Shown here: positions 59,573-64,000 of the stretch, piece after piece | How the letters are laid out: every line of letters begins with the position of its first letter | How positions within the stretch are numbered: position 1 is the stretch's first letter | From: Anoxybacillus sp050480245 | Lineage (GTDB): Bacteria > Bacillota > Bacilli > Bacillales > Anoxybacillaceae | DNA: 64,000 nucleotides | Direction: 5' to 3' (one strand) | Assembly: GCA_050480245.1 (NCBI GenBank) | Contig: JBCNEQ010000001.1 | Position numbers and translations under genes: made by a program | The notes under the pieces: model-generated | The model's input: only the letters and a program-made list of their open reading frames with translations | What the model was told of the DNA's origin: nothing | Database searches by the model: none

Positions 59573-60409
59573 TTACCGTTTAAAATTCCATTCATCTGTT
59601 TCGTATTTGTTTTTCGCAAGTTGCTGAACGTAAGCAAGCTCATCATCTGTTAATTCATATCGTTCAAGCTGAACGTTTAAACCTTTTTCAAATCCTTTAA
59701 AAAATGCTTCTTTCGCCTCATCGATCGTAATTTTCCGATCGGTTAATTCATTCACTGCGACCGCTTTGTTTTTAAAGTTTTGTCGCAATCGCTCTTTTAC
59801 TCGTTCATTCGGATACTTAAATAAGCTAAAAAGCATCTCTTCATCTAAGTCTAATAAAATCGAACCATGTTGTAAAATGACACCTTTTTGCCGCGTTTGT
59901 GCACTGCCTGCTACTTTTCTCCCTTCAACAACGAGCTCATACCAAGACGGTGCATCAAAACAAACAGCCGATCGCGGATTTTTTAAATCTGCTTTTTCTT
60001 CTTCTGTTTTCGGCACTGCAAAATACGCATCAAGTCCGAGAAAACGAAATCCTTCTAAAATGCCTTGCGAAATGACGCGATACGCCTCCGTCACCGTTTG
60101 TGGCATGTTTGGATGCGCTTCAGACACGATGACGCTATACGTCAACTCTTGATCATGAAGCACGCCACGACCACCTGTCGGCCGTCTTACAAAGCCAAGA
60201 CCGTATTTTTTTACCGCTTCCATATCGATTTCTTTTTCTACTTTTTGAAAATAGCCGATTGAAAGCGTCGGTGGATTCCAACCGTAAAAACGAATCGTCG
60301 GTGGAATTTTTCCTTCGCTATGCCATTCTAACAGCGCTTCATCAAGCGCCATGTTAAATGCCGGAGAACAATTGCCTGAATCAATAAATCGCCATACTTC
60401 TTTTTCCAT
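59573..60409 (-). CDS. lipM: Octanoyltransferase LipM
   Basis: A 278-residue biotin/lipoate ligase-fold enzyme that moves octanoate from ACP to GcvH, the start of lipoate synthesis. It has RRPTGGRGVLHDQELTYSV, the active-site Cys in SAVCFDAPSWYELVV, and GRKVAGSAQTRQKGVILQHG. It supplies the lipoyl groups used by bkdB. AAAGGGTGGAG precedes ATG 60409. Confidence 0.94.
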   Translation of the reverse strand: MEKEVWRFIDSGNCSPAFNMALDEALLEWHSEGKIPPTIRFYGWNPPTLSIGYFQKVEKEIDMEAVKKYGLGFVRRPTGGRGVLHDQELTYSVIVSEAHPNMPQTVTEAYRVISQGILEGFRFLGLDAYFAVPKTEEEKADLKNPRSAVCFDAPSWYELVVEGRKVAGSAQTRQKGVILQHGSILLDLDEEMLFSLFKYPNERVKERLRQNFKNKAVAVNELTDRKITIDEAKEAFFKGFEKGLNVQLERYELTDDELAYVQQLAKNKYETDEWNFKR

Positions 60410-60534
60410 CTACTCCACCCTTTCCTCTATCATTTTATAGTTTAGCAGACAAGAGAAGTCAATGGAAAATGCTTTGCTTCTTGCACGAAACATTTATATA
60501 ATAGACGTGGCAACGATGAAAAAGGAGGGACACC

Positions 60535-60909
60535 ATGACAACGGTTCTTATAATTCTCGGAGCAATTATTGTGTACGCGGTAATTATGTACTTTTATCAG
60601 AAGCGAGTCGTTCAAACGCTGACGGAAGAAGAATTCCGTGCAGGCTATCGGAAAGCGCAACTCATCGATGTTCGCGAACCAGATGAATACGCTGCTGGTC
60701 ACATTTTAGGAGCACGCAACATTCCGCTAACACAACTACGTTTTCGCATGAAAGAATTGCGCAAAGATCAACCAATTTACTTATATTGCCAAAATGGAAT
60801 ACGTAGCGGTCGCGCTGCACAAATCCTTTACCGAAAAGGCTACCGCGACTTGTACCACTTAAAAGGCGGCTTTAAAATGTGGACAGGGAAAGTGAAGAAA
60901 AAAGGATAG
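60535..60909 (+). CDS. yqhL: Rhodanese-like membrane protein YqhL
   Basis: A 124-residue protein with one N-terminal membrane helix (about 3-22) and a rhodanese domain (about 35-120). IDVREPDEYAAGHILGA and the catalytic Cys loop YCQNGIRSGRA are intact. AAAGGAGGGAC precedes ATG 60535. Probable sulfur carrier at the membrane. Divergent from lipM. Confidence 0.93.
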   Translation: MTTVLIILGAIIVYAVIMYFYQKRVVQTLTEEEFRAGYRKAQLIDVREPDEYAAGHILGARNIPLTQLRFRMKELRKDQPIYLYCQNGIRSGRAAQILYRKGYRDLYHLKGGFKMWTGKVKKKG

Positions 60910-60920
60910 CAATCAAATGG

Positions 60921-60963
60921 AAAAAGGATAGACCAAGCGGAAAATGGCTTGATCTATCCTTCT
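60921..60963 (+). terminator. Terminator after yqhL
   Basis: AAGGATAGACCAAGC and GCTTGATCTATCCTT pair with one mismatch and a loop of about 8 nt, followed by a C/T-rich tail. Confidence 0.7.
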
Positions 60964-61023
60964 CTGTTGTCTGTTCTTTTCCATTATGAAAACTATTTCT
61001 TGTGTGCGAAAGTTGAGCATTAA

Positions 61024-61557
61024 TTAAGAAAAAACAATATGAAAAACCATAAAAATGCCCGATATCAATAATAAACCCATATGGGTTGCGCGAATAGAAG
61101 AGTTTCTTTTATTTTTGGCAAGTACCATACCAACAACAGCAGCAGCGGTCATCAATCCAACAGCAACCATCCCCACATATTCGTGAGCCGTTAATTCTCC
61201 CTCTGCCATGTACATCAAAATTCCGTGCGCAGCAGCTAATGTAACAGCAATTGCGCCAATTGATATATGCCATTTTGTTAATAACCGTAATAGCTGAATA
61301 AAAAATGGTTTCCCATTAGGCATAATCTTTGTGAAAAAACTAACTTTTCGCCGCAAAAGAAATAGGGTTCCCGCGGCTGCTGTGGCGGCAACCGTTCCCC
61401 ATCCTAACACTTCTCCGCCTTCTTCTACAGCTTCATTTTCTTCCTCCAACTCATGCTCTTCATATTTTCTGTACTCATCATCGTCAGCAAAAACAGGCTG
61501 TTTGAAAACGATAGTAACCATTAGAATCAATCCAATCATCATCATTACTTTTCTCAT
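61024..61557 (-). CDS. Membrane protein resembling a b-type cytochrome
   Basis: A 177-residue protein with a signal peptide (residues 1-24, ending VFA), an acidic stretch (DDDEYRKYEEHELEEENE), one helix (about 50-66), then four C-terminal helices. His residues sit at helix positions that could bind heme: KWHISIGAIAVTLAAAHGI and ATHMGLLL...FHIVFS. GGGAGGGAG precedes ATG 61557; the frame opens at 61572. It is last in a cluster with a two-component system and a ferric reductase-like protein. Heme binding is inferred. Confidence 0.65.
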   Translation of the reverse strand: MRKVMMMIGLILMVTIVFKQPVFADDDEYRKYEEHELEEENEAVEEGGEVLGWGTVAATAAAGTLFLLRRKVSFFTKIMPNGKPFFIQLLRLLTKWHISIGAIAVTLAAAHGILMYMAEGELTAHEYVGMVAVGLMTAAAVVGMVLAKNKRNSSIRATHMGLLLISGIFMVFHIVFS

Positions 61558-61578
61558 AAAACTCCCTCCCATCGAAAA

Positions 61579-62901
61579 TTATTGAATAGGTTGTGGCAGT
61601 GTAACGATAAAACAGCTTCCTTTTCCTTCTTCGCTTTGTACGCTAATCGTTCCGCCATGAGCATCAACAATCCATTGCGCAATCGAAAGTCCAATCCCAT
61701 TTCCCTCATGCTGGCGCGATCTTGCTTTGTCCACGCGGTAAAAACGTTCAAAGATGCGATGCTGATGTTCTAACGGTATGCCAATCCCCGTATCACTTAC
61801 TTCCATCTTTATGCTTTCCGCTTCACGCCATATATTCATCCGAACCTGTCCGTTCTCCACGTTATATTTTAGGGCGTTATCGAGCAAAATAAAAAGTAAT
61901 TGCTTAATCCTTTCTTTATCGCCAAATATCGTTATGTTTTCTTGGATATTCGTAAGGAATTCTATATTTTTTTGTTCCGCTAAAGGATGGCATTTTCTTA
62001 TAAGCTCACTAATCATTGGTTCCAACACAAACCATTCTTGGTTTAACTGAACAACATCGGCATCAGAGCGAGCAAGCAGCAACAAGTCATTAATTAATTT
62101 CGTCATTCTTTTCACTTCATCTTTCATGTCATACAGTATTTGCAAGGAAAATTCACTCATCTTCTCTACTTCCTCTGCTTCGATCACTTCGAGGGATGAT
62201 TGAAAAATACTGATAGGTGTACGCAGTTCATGAGACGCGTTGGCAACAAACTCTTTTTGCTTCTGAAAGGACCTGACAATCGGAACCATCGCTTTTCCAG
62301 ACATATAATAGCCAAGCAAGGCAGACAATCCTATAAATACGAGAGAAATCAAAATTAATATGATTAGTAGAGTTTTTACAATGTAAATTTGCATCGTAAT
62401 ATTGGTTCCAGTATAAATGGTTCCGATATATATACCATTTTTAAAAACGGATTTACCGGAAAGCAGCAATGATATCGTCTTTCCGCCTTGCACTTTGATT
62501 GTTTCGCGACGTACTTCTTCATTTTTCGGAATCCACTTGCGAATGATTTTTAAAATATCTTTACGCAAATCTGGAAAAGATTCATCTCCATCCAATATTT
62601 TTCCATTAGGTGTTATAACATAATAAAAGAAAGGAGCTTCCGGATTGTACTCAAGATAATCATTTCTTGCTTTTTTGCTTCTCTCATTCTTTGTGTAATA
62701 ATACCAATAAAAAAGATCGTCTTTATGTTCGGCATATTCCGCTTCAGCTAATGCAATCACTTGCTGTTTTTGTTTATTTGTAATCAGTGATAACAGCAGA
62801 CTATAGCTTAAGACAGTGAACGATATTAAAAAGATGACAATTAAACCTGTAAAAAGAAGAGTGAGCCGAAAGCGGATTTTTTTAAACATTTTGTCGTTCA
62901 T
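61579..62901 (-). CDS. Sensor histidine kinase
   Basis: A 440-residue protein with membrane helices at about 12-35 and 180-205 around an extracytoplasmic sensor domain. The dimerisation/phosphoacceptor motif is NASHELRTPIS, and the ATPase N, G1 and G2 boxes are LLDNALKYN, DTGIGIP and GNGIGLSIAQ. It starts within the last codons of the response regulator gene, so they are coupled. The signal is unknown; the neighbours suggest redox. Confidence 0.92.
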   Translation of the reverse strand: MNDKMFKKIRFRLTLLFTGLIVIFLISFTVLSYSLLLSLITNKQKQQVIALAEAEYAEHKDDLFYWYYYTKNERSKKARNDYLEYNPEAPFFYYVITPNGKILDGDESFPDLRKDILKIIRKWIPKNEEVRRETIKVQGGKTISLLLSGKSVFKNGIYIGTIYTGTNITMQIYIVKTLLIILILISLVFIGLSALLGYYMSGKAMVPIVRSFQKQKEFVANASHELRTPISIFQSSLEVIEAEEVEKMSEFSLQILYDMKDEVKRMTKLINDLLLLARSDADVVQLNQEWFVLEPMISELIRKCHPLAEQKNIEFLTNIQENITIFGDKERIKQLLFILLDNALKYNVENGQVRMNIWREAESIKMEVSDTGIGIPLEHQHRIFERFYRVDKARSRQHEGNGIGLSIAQWIVDAHGGTISVQSEEGKGSCFIVTLPQPIQ

Positions 62902-63562
62902 CGCTAAGTTTATAACCTACCCCTCGAATATTTTGAATAAGAGTGCCATCGTCCCCAAGTTTTTTTCGTAAAAGACGAATAAAAGAGTCAATATTATTGC
63001 TTGTAATATCGGCATCTAACCCCCAAATGCGTTCAATAATCAGTTCACGCGGCAAAATTTGATTTGGATTGCGCATGAAAAGCTCCATTAATTGAAATTC
63101 ACGATTCGTTAATTGAATCCTTTTTTCTCCTCTTTTTATGGAATGTCCGTTTAAATTAAGAGTCAAGTTTCCGATAGAAAGCTCTTCTGTTTGAAACGGT
63201 TTTGTCGCTCTTCTTGATAAAGCGCGAATTCGGGCAAAAAGCTCGGAAAACTCAAAGGGTTTTACAATATAATCATCTGCTCCTAAGTCTAGGCCGGTAA
63301 CGCGGTCTTCGAGAGCATCTCTCGCTGTCAACATGAGAATTGCGCCGCTAAAGCCTTCATTGCGCAATGTCCTGCAAACTTCCGTTCCTTCTTGAATCGG
63401 CATCATCCAATCGAGAATCAGTAAATCATAGTCTGTTTGTTTTGCGAAATAATACGCGTCTTCCCCATTTTGCACCCAATCAACAACATGATTCTCTTTT
63501 TTCAGCATATGGACAACCATTTTGCCAAGCCGTACGTCATCTTCTGCCAAGAGAATATACAT
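62882..63562 (-). CDS. OmpR-family response regulator
   Basis: A 226-residue protein. The receiver domain has the acidic pocket AEDD, phosphoacceptor D51 in LLILDWMMP and Lys in YIVKPFEF. A C-terminal winged helix has LTNREFQLMELFMRN and NIRGVGYKL. TTGGAGGTGGGAGAG precedes ATG 63562; the frame opens at 63583. It pairs with the downstream kinase. Confidence 0.93.
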   Translation of the reverse strand: MYILLAEDDVRLGKMVVHMLKKENHVVDWVQNGEDAYYFAKQTDYDLLILDWMMPIQEGTEVCRTLRNEGFSGAILMLTARDALEDRVTGLDLGADDYIVKPFEFSELFARIRALSRRATKPFQTEELSIGNLTLNLNGHSIKRGEKRIQLTNREFQLMELFMRNPNQILPRELIIERIWGLDADITSNNIDSFIRLLRKKLGDDGTLIQNIRGVGYKLSDERQNV

Positions 63563-63579
63563 CTCTCCCACCTCCAATT

Positions 63580-64000
63580 TCAATAATTTTCAAACATCTT
63601 TTTCGATTTTGCAAAAAACCGAAAAAAATTCAATAGTAAAAAAACAAATATCGCGCTTGCATAAACGATTTTACTCCATGTTTCATCTGTATCGCTTCCG
63701 ATAAAAAATCCATGTAAGCTGGCAAGAATAAAACTTGGCAAAATAAGAAGATGAATGATTTTCCAAACATTTCTCCCGACTTGTTTCAATAAATCGGTTG
63801 ATAGAAATATTAAAAACATCGAATAGAAAGAAATGATTCCCAAACCTGTAAAAATCGGTTGATATTTCGATTGGAAAGGGATAAAAATTTCCAATATTGA
63901 AAAGGGCTGATAATCATCAAAATAGAGCAAAAAGCCGTGAAAAAACGCTAACAAAAAAGCGAACCATCCAGCTGTTTGATGTGCAATCAACAAATATCGG
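63580..64000 (-). CDS. Ferric reductase-like transmembrane protein (partial)
   Basis: The C-terminal 140 residues of a protein whose start lies beyond the window edge; the frame stays open to 64000. It has four to five hydrophobic helices, with paired His in AHQTAGWFAFLLAFFHG and WKIIHLLILPSFILASLHG, the pattern of heme b-binding ferric reductase/MsrQ-like domains. It lies 17 bp before the response regulator start and is probably in the same operon. Confidence 0.75.
   Translation of the reverse strand, partial: RYLLIAHQTAGWFAFLLAFFHGFLLYFDDYQPFSILEIFIPFQSKYQPIFTGLGIISFYSMFLIFLSTDLLKQVGRNVWKIIHLLILPSFILASLHGFFIGSDTDETWSKIVYASAIFVFLLLNFFRFFAKSKKMFENY

Noticed and set aside
1..64000. tRNA or rRNA genes
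   Set aside because: No cloverleaf with TTCGA-type loops and CCA ends, and no rRNA-like sequence, was recognised by eye.

Overview
The window is a chromosomal segment from an endospore-forming, moderately thermophilic Bacillaceae. It is most probably Anoxybacillus or a close Geobacillus relative. The gene order from about 7 kb to 61 kb follows the yqj-yqi-yqh block of Bacillus subtilis almost gene by gene: yqjQ, yqjP, proI, yqjM, rnz, zwf, gndA, yqjE, yqjB, yqjA, the bkd operon, yqzF, yqiK, spo0A, spoIVB, recN, argR, tlyA, dxs, ispA, xseBA, folD, nusB, yqhY, accCB, spoIIIAH-AA, yqhV, efp, papA, aroQ, yqhR, yqhQ, yqhP, yqhO, mntR, lipM and yqhL. Sporulation genes (spo0A, spoIVB, spoIIIA) and low-to-moderate GC support this. 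The genus is inferred from protein similarity recalled from memory.

Layout. Positions 1-5.4 kb are accessory: a dead IS256-family element, a YhgE/Pip membrane protein, and an IS1182-family element whose transposase is in two frames joined by a possible -1 slippery heptamer. Positions 5.4-7.3 kb hold a radical SAM/SPASM gene behind an exact Crp/Fnr-type site at -41.5, and two small Fe-S proteins. Positions 7.3-20 kb hold redox and carbon metabolism: a proline T-box in front of proI, NADPH dehydrogenase, RNase Z, and the oxidative pentose phosphate genes zwf and gndA with a cyclase-family hydrolase between them. A peptidase, a solitary CheW, the 31-residue Prli42, an L,D-transpeptidase and a YqjA-type membrane protein follow. 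Positions 20-28.6 kb are the complete branched-chain keto acid operon (ptb-bcd-buk-lpdV-bkdAA-bkdAB-bkdB) behind an excellent sigma-54 (SigL) promoter.

Positions 28.6-49 kb carry sporulation control, isoprenoid, DNA repair, one-carbon and fatty acid genes, and the eight-gene spoIIIA channel operon. Positions 49-55 kb carry efp, papA, aroQ, small membrane proteins, a patatin phospholipase and mntR. Positions 55.2-59.4 kb hold the adenosylcobalamin-dependent ribonucleotide reductase gene nrdJ, broken by two group I introns; one encodes a PD-(D/E)XK-type homing endonuclease. Precise splicing restores an 853-codon frame. Lipoate and rhodanese genes follow, then a redox-looking cluster (b-type cytochrome-like proteins plus a two-component system) that runs off the right edge.

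The most notable features are the two nrdJ introns, the second of which splits the catalytic C-x-E motif. There are also three small gene remnants at otherwise conserved positions, which mark past deletions: a methylmalonyl-CoA mutase tail next to bkdB, a probable bkdR PAS-domain scrap in front of the bkd promoter, and an internally deleted spore photoproduct lyase next to mntR. No tRNA, rRNA or CRISPR array was seen. Most gaps over 200 bp are explained by leaders, promoters, remnants or introns.
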